DNA from: Salinibacillus aidingensis
GTDB taxonomy: Bacteria > Bacillota > Bacilli > Bacillales > Alkalibacillaceae
Reading direction: 5' to 3'
Length of the DNA: 64,000 bases
Assembly: GCF_039522525.1 (NCBI RefSeq)
Contig: NZ_BAAADO010000002.1
Coordinates: 310,001-374,000, forward strand
Of the stretch, positions 1-8,794 are shown piece by piece; the stretch's first letter is position 1; the number at the start of each line of letters is the position of its first letter. Made by a program: the position numbers and the translations under genes. The notes under the pieces were generated by a model. It did not search any database. It was not told where the DNA came from and saw only the letters and a program-made list of their open reading frames with translations.

Positions 1-324
1 ATAAAAACCCCCATTAATCGCACCCGCAACCTGATGTCCATCCTGATGATATTTCATGGCCTGTGACGTTGTTTCCTGCAATGTGGTTAAAGATGATGGA
101 TAGCCAACCTCTACATTCGTATATGTATCACTTAAGTCTATTTCCATGACACGCATGGAATTAGGAGAATCCTGTTGACCTACCTGTAATTCCTGATAGT
201 AAGTTCCACTTGATACCTGGTACTCATCCTTTACCGTTGATGCCTGTATATGTATGGCATGAAATGTAAATCCTAAAATTAACAGACAACATATTAGAAG
301 TCTTAACCTGTTCGCTCTTTTCAC
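1..324 (-). CDS. Phosphodiester glycosidase (NAGPA-like) family protein, 3' end cut by window
   Basis: A minus-strand reading frame stays open from a GTG at 322-324 to the window edge (108 codons). The GTG has a good ribosome binding site (AGGGGAGAGG) seven bases upstream. The product begins with a basic stretch and a hydrophobic segment (a signal peptide, residues about 2-22), so it is probably exported. The last visible residues, VAGAINGGFY, match the conserved 'N-G-x-F' region of the NAGPA/phosphodiester glycosidase family (domain of N-acetylglucosamine-1-phosphodiester alpha-N-acetylglucosaminidase), which is often found near exopolysaccharide genes. Family assignment is inferred from this one motif; the catalytic C-terminal part lies outside the window. 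Confidence 0.7.
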   Translation of the reverse strand, partial: MKRANRLRLLICCLLILGFTFHAIHIQASTVKDEYQVSSGTYYQELQVGQQDSPNSMRVMEIDLSDTYTNVEVGYPSSLTTLQETTSQAMKYHQDGHQVAGAINGGFY

Positions 325-494
325 TATATGCCTCTCCCCTATTACTTATAGTCCTAGACTTATTTTAACAAAAATATCGACAATTTTTTATATTATTTTT
401 AAAATAAACATAGTTAAAACTTGATGTACTTGAAACACAGGATACTTTAAAGCATAATAAACAAGTGATAAATTGAAACGCGAGGTGCCATAAT

Positions 495-1478
495 ATGAGC
501 AAGATTCAAAGAAATGAACCCTGTCCATGCGGGAACGGCAAAAAATATAAGAAGTGCTGCGGTATGTTCCAGAGCGATGAAGTGAGCCTGATTAATGAAG
601 AACTGACTCACTTGCATCAGAAGTTCATTTCCTTTTCACAAGACCATTATCAGGAAAAAATTGATAAACTCGTGGAATCCTATCTGAGTCCGGAACTAAA
701 GAAACATAGCGACCTGGCTGATATCTTTAGAATGGGGGTTACAATCTGGATTCTCATAAACGTGTCTTCATTTGAAAATCATCGTACTTTATTAAATCTC
801 TTTCTGGAGCAACAGGATGCACCATTACATCCTCAAACGTATAAGAGAATGGAAAACTGGATAAGTCGACAGCCATCTGTCTATAAAATCTTGAGTACTA
901 ATAAAGAAACCCATTATGTAACTATCGAGGATTTAAGAGACCATAAGACTTATTCCATTCGTTACTATGAAGGGAATGAATTTATCGAGGGAAGTGTGCT
1001 GATTGGTACACTGGTTCCGTTTATCGAGGCTCAGAACTTCCTTTACAGCATGATTAAGTTATATCCACAAGATGAGGAAAGTGTGCCACAGCTATTGCAG
1101 GAATATACGGAAAAGGATGGCGGTTTAGCCGAACATTTCCCTGCCTTTTTAAACGACGCTCTCCTGCTTGGTCACGACGGGGGTGAAACAAACCCACAGT
1201 ATGAAGAAGTGGTCCAAATATTTGCCGATCACATGGTCGATAAGGAGATGAGTGATGAAGTTATCCTAAAAGGGATTTCTCTTTGGAATCAATACAGCCA
1301 GAAGGAACATCCATCTTTGAAAAAGCCGGAATCATACGCAGCAGCTTTAGAGTATTATGTGCAGAAGGTTGTATTGAAGAATGAAACGGTTACGCAATCT
1401 CAAATTGCCGAGGAATATGGTGTGCCTCATGGGTCGGTGTCTAATAATTATCGGAAATTGTCTAATGTGTTGGCGTGA
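495..1478 (+). CDS. SEC-C zinc-binding motif protein with C-terminal HTH-like segment
   Basis: 327 residues. The N-terminus carries a SEC-C motif (EPCPCGNGKKYKKCCG, residues 8-23), the zinc-binding module found at the C-terminus of SecA and in many stand-alone proteins. The middle (about 30-270) is acidic and alpha-helical with no family I recognise. Residues about 300-325 (SQIAEEYGVPHGSVSNNYRK) read like a helix-turn-helix, so nucleic acid binding is possible. ATG at 495 is preceded by GAGGTG. The gene stands alone, next to an ISL3 remnant. Function unknown; no signal peptide or membrane segment. Confidence 0.85.
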   Translation: MSKIQRNEPCPCGNGKKYKKCCGMFQSDEVSLINEELTHLHQKFISFSQDHYQEKIDKLVESYLSPELKKHSDLADIFRMGVTIWILINVSSFENHRTLLNLFLEQQDAPLHPQTYKRMENWISRQPSVYKILSTNKETHYVTIEDLRDHKTYSIRYYEGNEFIEGSVLIGTLVPFIEAQNFLYSMIKLYPQDEESVPQLLQEYTEKDGGLAEHFPAFLNDALLLGHDGGETNPQYEEVVQIFADHMVDKEMSDEVILKGISLWNQYSQKEHPSLKKPESYAAALEYYVQKVVLKNETVTQSQIAEEYGVPHGSVSNNYRKLSNVLA

Positions 1479-1630
1479 TTGATAAAGGGATGATTACTTG
1501 GGGGCCTTATCATCGGCAGGTAGCATACGAATTACAAGTTCCTAAGTCAAATACTGGGGTGAGCACATCGCTCACTCCTAATTTATGCGATCCGAAATGT
1601 TATATTTTGACTGATGATGTAATAACACAT

Positions 1631-2572
1631 TTATTCTGAAGCGGCTAAATAGTCTAAAACCAAATGCATTTCTTTTAATCCAACAGGGGCCAATTGCTTC
1701 GCTGTTTCAAACCACAAGCATAAAGCTTTCTTTAAGCTCTGTTTAATTCACTTGATTTTTCCCTGTAGTAATTTATGTACCATAACTGCTTGTCGGTTAA
1801 GTTCTCATAATGCTTATAAAACACGTGTTGCATTCGTTTACACTTCTTACGATCGTAATCATCAAACTCAATTTGCACCTTCCGTCGAACTCTTTCTAAA
1901 GCCCAATAGATATACCGACAAAAGTGAAATCGATCAGCTACTACAATTGGTCGTCCCAGGGCTTGATCAACAGCTGCTTTGAAGGAATGACTCATATCCA
2001 TGACGACGAACTCAACGTTATCTCCATGTTCTCGTACATAGGCCATTAGTGTCTCTTTTTTTGTGGTCTTTCTAAATCTCTAATGGCTTTCTTTCAACCG
2101 AATCGGCAATAACGGTTTGTTACTTTTCGCCACTTGCATCTCCCTTATATTCATCTATCGCAATAACCTAAGGTAACTTCTTTGTTTCACTTAACATCGA
2201 AGCACTAACCTGATCAAAACGGCGCATAACCGTTGTAGGAGAGGTGTCGAAGCGATCTGCGGCATCCTTAAAGTTCTTACCATTGATTAACTCACTACCT
2301 ATCGCCTGGTTAAACTATAGAGACTGCCTATGATAACGCTCCACAATCGAATTATCTTCATAAAACCGTTTACCGCAGTTTTCATTTTCACAAACATACC
2401 GACGTTTTTGGTAAAATAAGACTGTTCGTCTACCAAAAATATGATTATGTTTAATCTTTTGTACACGGTAATCATGGACTCGATCCGTAACTTGTCTACA
2501 ACACGGACATTGGTGAGGTACACGCTCCAACTCCACATGAAGTTGATAGTACGCGGCTTTCTCGAATGTTGG
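1631..2572 (-). pseudogene. Decayed ISL3-family transposase
   Basis: Minus-strand fragments in several frames together make an ISL3-type transposase: an N-terminal zinc-finger piece (HQCPCCRQV, about 2460-2530), a central DDE piece with VVMDMSHSFKAAVDQAL and ADRFHF (1900-2040), and a C-terminal piece ending at a stop at 1631-1633. The part between 2050 and 2310 is frameshifted with stops. No intact open frame remains, so it cannot encode an active transposase. The 5' side near 2740 (GGCTCTAAAATATATG read on the minus strand) looks like an ISL3 terminal repeat, but no clear partner was found on the other side. Confidence 0.8.
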
Positions 2573-2756
2573 TAATGATAAACTCTCCTAATCCTGGTAA
2601 AGAAAAATTAGAATGCAATTGCACGCATCTCCTTTTTGTGGTTGTTTATTGGTCTAAACAAAGTCTAACAAAATTAGGAGATTGCGTGTTTTCTTATGCC
2701 CCGAAAAGTTATCAGAAAATTGTCGGCACCCCAACATATATTTTAGAGCCAATTTA

Positions 2757-2791
2757 AAAGTCTGTAGATTTGGGTGTCTACAGGCTTTTTT
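2757..2791 (+). terminator. Rho-independent terminator
   Basis: Imperfect stem AGTCTGTAGA / TCTACAGGCT with a short loop followed by six T on the + strand. No intact + strand gene precedes it; it may be a leftover of the IS region. Confidence 0.5.
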
Positions 2792-2860
2792 GTACAAGTT
2801 TTCTTCAATACCCACTTAGTTATATAAAACCTAGAGACGAGCAATCCCAATGTTTGAAAA

Positions 2861-2945
2861 AGAAGCCCTGCAGAGATTGATCTCCACAAGACTTCCATAC
2901 ATTCCAATTTAGTTCCTTAGAGCGGCGGGGGAACTGACCCCTATA
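2861..2945. repeat. Dispersed composite palindromic repeat, copy 1 (family B)
   Basis: Shares an ordered set of blocks with 38669-38746: a CTGCAGAGAT...ATCTCCACAAGAC hairpin, then a TTTAGTTC..AGAGCGG block, then a GGGG-A-CTGA-CCCC mini-palindrome. A third copy of the last two blocks lies at 30378-30417. Lies 3' of the small membrane protein gene at 2985-3218. Confidence 0.7.
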
Positions 2946-2984
2946 TTTAATTTTGCAAATTTGATTAGGCATGAATAATAGCTG

Positions 2985-3218
2985 CTAATATACCAGGAAA
3001 ATGGCTACCAATAAATACAAACCATTTAATATTATTCCTGTAATCCCCATCCAAATCATGGAATCAGTACTTCTATTAAACCTTGAAAGTCCGATTGTTG
3101 ATATTATTAAGCCTGTAAATGGAACAATAACAATAAATGATAAAAATATAGATATAATTCCTAGCGAGAAACCTATTGCACATAATTTATTTACACTTTT
3201 ATTAGTTGTGTACTCCAT
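2985..3218 (-). CDS. Small two-TM membrane protein, DUF4190-like
   Basis: 77 residues with two hydrophobic helices (about 12-38 and 55-76) separated by a short basic loop (LSRFNRSTDS). The pattern 'G-x-L-S-I...GLIIStIGLsr...G-I-x-G-I-I-L' resembles DUF4190-type small membrane proteins; function unknown. ATG is preceded by AGAAAGGG at proper spacing. Stands alone between an IS remnant and the nucleotide-sugar dehydrogenase gene, with a dispersed repeat at its 3' side. Real gene status is likely but rests only on composition and the ribosome binding site. Confidence 0.6.
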   Translation of the reverse strand: MEYTTNKSVNKLCAIGFSLGIISIFLSFIVIVPFTGLIISTIGLSRFNRSTDSMIWMGITGIILNGLYLLVAIFLVY

Positions 3219-3317
3219 GTTTATACCCTTTCTTTTTCACTTTTAACACGAGGAAAGTCCTCCCTTTATGGAGAACACGAAGTCCCTCTAAATGCGGACA
3301 TTGCCACACTTTCAAAA

Positions 3318-3347
3318 TTCGACAAAATTCGGGTGGTGACAGGCACC
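3318..3347 (-). repeat. Dispersed repeat 'GGTGCCTGTCACC' (family A), copy 1
   Basis: On the minus strand reads GGTGCCTGTCACCACCCGAA followed by TTTTGTCGAA. The same block occurs on the + strand at 42846-42875. It begins only a few bases after the stop codon of the dehydrogenase gene at 3352. Confidence 0.65.
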
Positions 3348-3351
3348 GTAA

Positions 3352-4677
3352 CTACAATTTATAATATACTGCCTTTTCTTCTTTCATATTAAGTGCGTTT
3401 TTTGTATCGAATATTATATTGGAGAACTTTTTAATTCTATCCAGGTCGAATGTTGAGTGATCTGTTAAGATAATGACTACATCGTAATTACGTAATTGTC
3501 TATAGTTTACGTCTTTTACATTGTATGTCTTACTGGCTGACTTTAGAGTTGTGACGTAAGGATCAAAGATATCAACCTGGCCATTATATTCTTCCAGCGT
3601 ATTTACTAGGTTAAAAATAGGAGATTCTCTTACGTCAGAAATATCCTTCTTATACGTTGCACCTAAAATAGCAATTTTACTATTATTCATCGTAACATCT
3701 ATATCATTTAAGATACGCATTAGCTTGTTGACAGTATAATCATTCATTTGACTATTTATTTCACCAGCAGTGTTGATAAGTCTTGTATTCACACTATAGT
3801 CCTTTGCTTTATAAGTTAAATAGTAAGGGTCTACCGGAATACAGTGGCCACCAATACCAGCAGTTGGATAAAATGCCATGAAGCCGAATGGTTTTGTTTT
3901 AGCTGCATCAATTACTTCCCAAACATCAATGTTCATCTTTTCACTGACTTCTGCTAACTCATTAGCTAATGCAATATTTACGAAACGGAATGTATTTTCA
4001 AATACTTTTGCCATCTCTGCAACTTTTGTAGATTCTACTACGTGTGTAAGCCCACTAATAAACAGTTCTGCAACTATACCACAATGTTCTGTATGCCCAC
4101 CAATTACTCTTGGTGTGTTACGTAAGTCGTATACTTTATTAGAAGGGTCAATTCTCTCTGGGGAATAAGCAACAAAGATATCATGACCAACCTCAAAACC
4201 TTTTTCTTCTAGTTTATTCACAACATATTCTTCTGTTGTTCCCGGGTAAGTTGTACTTTCAAGAATAACTAAACTACCAGGCCTTACATTTTCAGTAACG
4301 TCATTCATTGCAGATTCAATAAACCTCAAGTCTGGCTGCTTATGTTCATCTATAGGTGTGGGTACACATATCGTAATGACATCTACAGTATTCAATTGTG
4401 AAGCATCTGCTGTTGCTTTTACCATTCCGCTTTTTACTAATTTACTTAATTCAGACGTTTCTACGTCATCAATATAGCTAATTCCATTGTTAATATTATT
4501 AACTTTAGACTCATCTTTATCAAATCCAACTACATTAAATCCATAAGATGCCCGGTGTATTACGTTTGGAAGCCCTACATAGCCTAATCCTATAACACCA
4601 ACTACAGCCGTCTTTTCTTCAATTTTATCCTTCAGACGATTAAAATAAGCTAATTTATTTGTCATTAAAGTTGACAA
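3352..4677 (-). CDS. UDP-N-acetylhexosamine 6-dehydrogenase (WecC/WbpA type)
   Basis: 441 residues. N-terminal Rossmann fold (GVIGLGYVGLP, about 27-37), central helical dimerisation domain and C-terminal UDP-binding domain. The active-site cysteine lies in GIGGHCIPVDPYY (about 273-285). That motif marks dehydrogenases acting on UDP-GlcNAc/UDP-ManNAc; the UDP-glucose enzyme of this window (32852-34147) has GYGGSCFPKDT instead. It makes a UDP-hexosaminuronic acid in the cytosol. The start is TTG at 4675-4677 with GGAGG seven bases upstream. It lies 71 bases after the HasA-like synthase gene on the same strand and is very likely cotranscribed, supplying its uronic acid donor. Exact hexosamine not decided. 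Confidence 0.9.
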   Translation of the reverse strand: MSTLMTNKLAYFNRLKDKIEEKTAVVGVIGLGYVGLPNVIHRASYGFNVVGFDKDESKVNNINNGISYIDDVETSELSKLVKSGMVKATADASQLNTVDVITICVPTPIDEHKQPDLRFIESAMNDVTENVRPGSLVILESTTYPGTTEEYVVNKLEEKGFEVGHDIFVAYSPERIDPSNKVYDLRNTPRVIGGHTEHCGIVAELFISGLTHVVESTKVAEMAKVFENTFRFVNIALANELAEVSEKMNIDVWEVIDAAKTKPFGFMAFYPTAGIGGHCIPVDPYYLTYKAKDYSVNTRLINTAGEINSQMNDYTVNKLMRILNDIDVTMNNSKIAILGATYKKDISDVRESPIFNLVNTLEEYNGQVDIFDPYVTTLKSASKTYNVKDVNYRQLRNYDVVIILTDHSTFDLDRIKKFSNIIFDTKNALNMKEEKAVYYKL

Positions 4678-4748
4678 TGATATTCCTCCAATTTCAAATT
4701 AATTATCTGTTGGTTTCTCTATTCATTTAAGACTTCATATACTACTAA

Positions 4749-6095
4749 TTACCTTGTTCCCCAGTTATCTGCTTTTATGGTTAATAATGAAAATACTCGT
4801 ACTGGGAAAAGGATTAGCATATGCATTAATGCAAAAAATGGTGAGAGTAAATAAACTAACGGATTTCTAAATACATAGTAAATTCCACCAGCCAATGATG
4901 ATAATGTTAGATAAGCCATAGAATATATTAGGAGAAGATATAGTGCAGTTGTAGATCCAGTTAACAAGGAAACCAAACTGGAAATTCCAAAGATTAGCCA
5001 CACGAATCCTTCTGCTAATACCCAAAACAGAACGTTTGGTCTCTTCCAGGCAAATTTTAATGTCTCTAACGTATATAAATAAAAGGATTTATTCCATCTA
5101 ACTTGCTGCTTAAAGAACTTACCTGTTTTTTCCGGTACATCGGTAATACATAGTGCGGTGCTTTGATATTTAGTTTTACCACCATTTTCTAAGGACAGCA
5201 TGGTTAAGCATCTGTCATCCCCTGCATCCATTTTGATCCCCATCGCAGTTCCTTCTGCAAAACGATCTAAATTATTTAATATAAAGTTCTTTCGATGCAT
5301 TGATAACGCACCAGAACATACTAATACAGAGTTCGTCACTGATTGTGCACCTCTACCAATTCGAAATGCACTGGTATAAAGGATATCTTGTAATCTAGTA
5401 ATTAAGCTATCTTTACTATTCCTTGGGTTAATATGACCAACCACAGATGTTACTTTTTTATCTCTAAAAGGTTTTAACAGTTCTCTTACTGCATCTGGAT
5501 AAATATATCCATCTGAATCACTAAGCATTAAGATATCGCCTTCTGCTCGCTTGAATGCCCAGGTTTGAGCAGCCCTCTTACCCTGATTCTTAGTAAAGCG
5601 ATGCGCGGTGATTTTAGGTAAATGTGAGTCAGGCTTTTTTTCATTTATAGCTTTAAATTCTTCAGACATTTTTACCGCTGTTTCATACGCTTCAATACTA
5701 TCACTACCATCATCAATAAAAATTATTTCGTGGACAGGATAGTCTTGATTTACAAGGCATTCAATCGACTTCTTAACACTTTCGGTACCTTCGTTGAAAC
5801 TAGGTAATACGACAGAAACTTTATGATCAGAAAGTGGATCTTTCTTTACTGATTTATAGAAAAAAGAAATCACAACCTTTAATAAGAAATAGATGAATGA
5901 TATAGAAGTAAGAAGTCCTATATAATAATCAAAGTCCTTAACAAGGTTGTGATCAATAACTAGTGTCATTAAATATATACAAAGCAAAAATATTGTAATT
6001 GCTATTGTCTTTCCTAAAAAACTATCCATAAATAGATTTTGAGTGCTTCCTAGCTGATTGGCAGTTGCATTTGATTTTCGATAATCAAATTGCAT
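4749..6095 (-). CDS. Membrane glycosyltransferase family 2, class I hyaluronan synthase-like
   Basis: 448 residues. Two N-terminal TM helices (about 30-75), a GT2 domain with VVLPSFNEG (about 95-103), DDGSD, LSDSDGYIYPDA (the DxD region), GDDRCLT and QQVRWNKSF (the Q-x-x-R-W motif), then four C-terminal hydrophobic segments and a terminal NWGTR. From memory, streptococcal HasA shows the same order and near-identical motifs (DSDTYIYPDAL, GDDRCLT, QQNRWNKSF, ADWGTR). Such enzymes polymerise and extrude a glycosaminoglycan. The partner gene downstream encodes a UDP-HexNAc rather than UDP-glucose dehydrogenase, so the product may differ from hyaluronan. ATG preceded by AGGGGAG. Confidence 0.88.
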   Translation of the reverse strand: MQFDYRKSNATANQLGSTQNLFMDSFLGKTIAITIFLLCIYLMTLVIDHNLVKDFDYYIGLLTSISFIYFLLKVVISFFYKSVKKDPLSDHKVSVVLPSFNEGTESVKKSIECLVNQDYPVHEIIFIDDGSDSIEAYETAVKMSEEFKAINEKKPDSHLPKITAHRFTKNQGKRAAQTWAFKRAEGDILMLSDSDGYIYPDAVRELLKPFRDKKVTSVVGHINPRNSKDSLITRLQDILYTSAFRIGRGAQSVTNSVLVCSGALSMHRKNFILNNLDRFAEGTAMGIKMDAGDDRCLTMLSLENGGKTKYQSTALCITDVPEKTGKFFKQQVRWNKSFYLYTLETLKFAWKRPNVLFWVLAEGFVWLIFGISSLVSLLTGSTTALYLLLIYSMAYLTLSSLAGGIYYVFRNPLVYLLSPFFALMHMLILFPVRVFSLLTIKADNWGTR

Positions 6096-6318
6096 TCTAT
6101 CTCCCCTTTTTTAATATGAACTTCTTTGGTGTCACAAGGATTAATTTTAGTACAAAGGAACTATAAAATCATCAAGTAATTTTTGCTAAAGAAATACATA
6201 CTAGGATAGGAAAATTCTATTAAAAAATATATACATTTATACGGTATATTGGTAAAATAATGTTAGGCTACCTTGCATTGCTAGCCTATACTTATTTTAT
6301 AGAAGGGATTAAAACAAC

Positions 6319-7263
6319 ATGAAAAAAAACTTTTTTATTACAATCCTATCTTTTATTTTGTCAGTTGTTTCTTTAACCTCATTCGAAAGCGTTTCAGCAC
6401 AATCAATTGTAAGTCTGTCTTCGATTGATAAGAATAATGAGATAATGAAAGAAAATCAATTACTAGCAACAGAAAATTATCGAACGTGGGTTTGGAATAC
6501 AAAAGAAGTTATTTACGATAGAGAAGTCTTTCTTCATAACCTATTAAAAGAAAACGTAAATCGCATTTACCTGCAAATAAATCGGGATATTTCAATGCAT
6601 GATTATCGACGTTTTGTACAATCAGCAACAAATCATGGTATTTCCGTCTATGCATTAGAAGGATCACCCAAATGGTTGGATAACAATAACAATCGGAACT
6701 TACTTTTTAAAAAATGGATTAAAAAATACCAGCAACGTGCTCTTCAATCACAACAATTTGAGGGAATTCACCTTGATGTCGAACCTTATTTAAATGATAT
6801 TTGGGACATAAATCAAAATAAGGCCATAGAAAAATATCAAAATATCTTACATCAATATAAATTTTTCACTGAGCGATTAGACATCAATTTTGATGTGGAC
6901 ATACCATTTTGGTTTGATGGAAGGTTTTATAAATCTGACAAATATGGTGAGGGGCGTCTAAGTGATTGGGTTATTCAAAATACCGATGGCGTAACGATTA
7001 TGGCTTATCGTAACTTTTCTGAGGGTAACAATGGTATTATTAAGCTCGTTTCGAACGAGTTAGACTTTGCAGAAAGCATTAACAAAAAAGTCGTTATTGG
7101 TGTTGAAACTAAACAATCAGGAATTCCATACTTATCCTTTTATAATTCAGGACATGAATTGATGTATAATGTATTTAACGAGGTAACCAACCATTATATG
7201 AATATGTCAAGTTTTGATGGTTTTGCTATTCATAGTTATGAGGGTTTACAGGCATTGGAATAA
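6319..7263 (+). CDS. Secreted TIM-barrel glycoside hydrolase-like protein
   Basis: 314 residues with a clear signal peptide (about 1-27, ending SVSAQ). The body alternates beta and alpha segments in the way of a TIM barrel: RIYLQINRD, ISVYALEGSP, FEGIHLDVEPYL (about 150-161; a D-x-E pair typical of barrel hydrolase active sites), FDVDIPFW, GVTIMAYRNF, KVVIGVETK, FDGFAIHSYEG. I do not recognise a named GH family. It is divergent from the HasA-like synthase gene (224-base gap), which suggests a secreted enzyme that trims or releases the polymer. RBS AGAAGGGA lies before the ATG. Followed by a very strong terminator. Confidence 0.75.
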   Translation: MKKNFFITILSFILSVVSLTSFESVSAQSIVSLSSIDKNNEIMKENQLLATENYRTWVWNTKEVIYDREVFLHNLLKENVNRIYLQINRDISMHDYRRFVQSATNHGISVYALEGSPKWLDNNNNRNLLFKKWIKKYQQRALQSQQFEGIHLDVEPYLNDIWDINQNKAIEKYQNILHQYKFFTERLDINFDVDIPFWFDGRFYKSDKYGEGRLSDWVIQNTDGVTIMAYRNFSEGNNGIIKLVSNELDFAESINKKVVIGVETKQSGIPYLSFYNSGHELMYNVFNEVTNHYMNMSSFDGFAIHSYEGLQALE

Positions 7264-7278
7264 TAATCCTAAATAAAA

Positions 7279-7329
7279 TTTTTTATACATAAGTGGTGAG
7301 CATTTAGCTCACCACTTATGTATAAAAAA
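7279..7329. terminator. Perfect 23-bp inverted repeat, bidirectional terminator
   Basis: Left arm 7279-7301 (six T then ATACATAAGTGGTGAGC) pairs without mismatch with 7307-7329, loop ATTTA. The A/T-rich base of the stem gives a U-run in both directions. It lies 15 bases after the hydrolase stop. Confidence 0.85.
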
Positions 7330-7416
7330 CGTTTTTTCTTCAAAATCCCATAATGATTTTCCCAATAGTTATTTATACTCGTTCTTTCTTTTCTCACTTA
7401 CTATGCTGAAAGGAGA

Positions 7417-7790
7417 CCACAAATATCTCGTGACACAATCAATCTTATAGAGCGTGTATATAAGGAAAATCCATTACTATCGTCCGAAACGATTCATGAA
7501 AAACTAAAACTTTTAGGTTTAAAAAATCCTCCAGCACCGCAAAATACTTCCCAGATACCAGTAAGCCGCCTACTCAAAAACAAATACAGTCATGGAAAAC
7601 ATTTTTGAATAATCATCGAAGTGAAATTTGAGCGGCTAACTTTTTAACGATTCCTACATTAAAGCTTGACGTTCTTGATGTGATTATCCAACACAAAACC
7701 ATTCATTTGCTGTAACAAAAAATCCAAATGCTGAATGACTGAAGCAACAATTTCGTAATGCTACTCCTTTTGATTGTTTATAGCAAACTA
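7417..7790 (+). pseudogene. Decayed copy of the rve-type transposase
   Basis: Nearly identical to the middle of the intact transposase at 10884-11987 (its bases about 11218-11610), for example GACCACAAATATCTCGTGAC and TCATGGAAAACATTTTTGAA. It has a deletion after CCAGCACCG, stops within the DDE domain (TTTGAGCGG where the intact copy has TTTGGGGG) and later gaps. Both ends are missing. It is a dead fragment in the same orientation as the intact copy. Confidence 0.85.
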
Positions 7791-7842
7791 AAAATGTAGT
7801 CTTTGGAGTTAATTTATGTAGTTACCGAATGAGGGGGCTATA

Positions 7843-8020
7843 AAACGATAGAAAAGAATACTGTCCTTTCTGCCATGTAAACTTGCAAGGTGATCCAATA
7901 CCAGAAGAACAACAGCATCACTACGAATCAACACACTTTAGTAGAAAAATCGGCATTTCCAGTATAGAAGAGGATTGGATAGTTAGATGACAGTGTCCTG
8001 ATTGTGGATGGGAATGGTAG
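7843..8020 (+). pseudogene. Remnant of a small zinc-ribbon protein gene
   Basis: A + strand frame encodes CPFCHVN...HHYESTHFSRKIGISSIEEDW then meets an in-frame TGA at 7988-7990, after which CPDCGWEW and a TAG follow. The two Cys pairs (CPFC and CPDC) suggest a small zinc ribbon protein split by a point stop. No start codon or ribosome binding site is left. Family not recognised. Confidence 0.45.
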
Positions 8021-8061
8021 CGCGCGTAATATCCAGTTTTAGGCTTCCAAATTTAAAAACC

Positions 8062-8658
8062 TTATTTACTTTTCTTTGTCCAAACAATATTGTGCATATT
8101 TTCTTTCCTAAGTTGACCACCATGTGAAATAGTGTCATCATGTCTATCCATTTCGGCTAATAATTCATATACATCATCTTCATTAATATTTAAATGCTCA
8201 GCAACAGTTTTAGTTTTTGCAACCATTGAGATATTAATGAACTTTAAAGCTTTTTCTTTTAATTTATCTTTTCTACTTACATCATGGTTACCGCCATCGT
8301 TATTTATGTTTCCATTATCATCTACCAAATCAGAAAGCGTTTTTAACTTTTCGGAATATTCGTCTTTAAACGCCTGAAATTCATTTAACAACTCAATATT
8401 AGATTCACCAATATCCCTCTTACTCTTCTGTAAAATATGGTCTATGTAAACTGCTGCAATTGGTATTAACACACCAACTATTGCCCCAGCCCACTGTCCA
8501 ATAGCACTAACTGCATCCCAACTAGTTTCGAGGTTCGGAGAGTATGTTATTCTAAACCCAAGAATATATAATACAGACATTAATATCGCTATTACTAAAG
8601 TAAGCCAAAAATAAACTGACTTAACCACTTTCATAATAATTTTCTTTATATTGTTCAT
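8062..8658 (-). CDS. Two-TM membrane protein with cytosolic winged-helix-like tail
   Basis: 198 residues. A short basic N-terminus, TM helix 1 (about 14-34), TM helix 2 (about 52-72), then a cytosolic part: a coiled-coil-like acidic region (about 78-120) and a C-terminal part (about 140-195) whose AEHLNINEDDVYELLAEMDR looks like a winged-helix/HTH. No family recognised. It sits in an accessory patch beside the HEPN-like gene, 136 bases downstream of it on the same strand; no shared function can be shown. The ATG is preceded by TAAATGAAC with weak RBS character (GTGATTAA), so translation may be low. Confidence 0.6.
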   Translation of the reverse strand: MNNIKKIIMKVVKSVYFWLTLVIAILMSVLYILGFRITYSPNLETSWDAVSAIGQWAGAIVGVLIPIAAVYIDHILQKSKRDIGESNIELLNEFQAFKDEYSEKLKTLSDLVDDNGNINNDGGNHDVSRKDKLKEKALKFINISMVAKTKTVAEHLNINEDDVYELLAEMDRHDDTISHGGQLRKENMHNIVWTKKSK

Positions 8659-8794
8659 TTAATCACCACACAGGTTTAAGAGTATCCTCATTATATTTTA
8701 ATAATTACAGGAAGTAACTTTCCCAATTTAAAAGTTTAATAGATAGATGATCCCAGTTTGTTAATTGGTCAAATCACCCCAGTAATTTTCATTA

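Noticed and set aside
1752..1982. + strand open frame over the ISL3 remnant
   Set aside because: Antisense shadow of the transposase fragment; no ribosome binding site.
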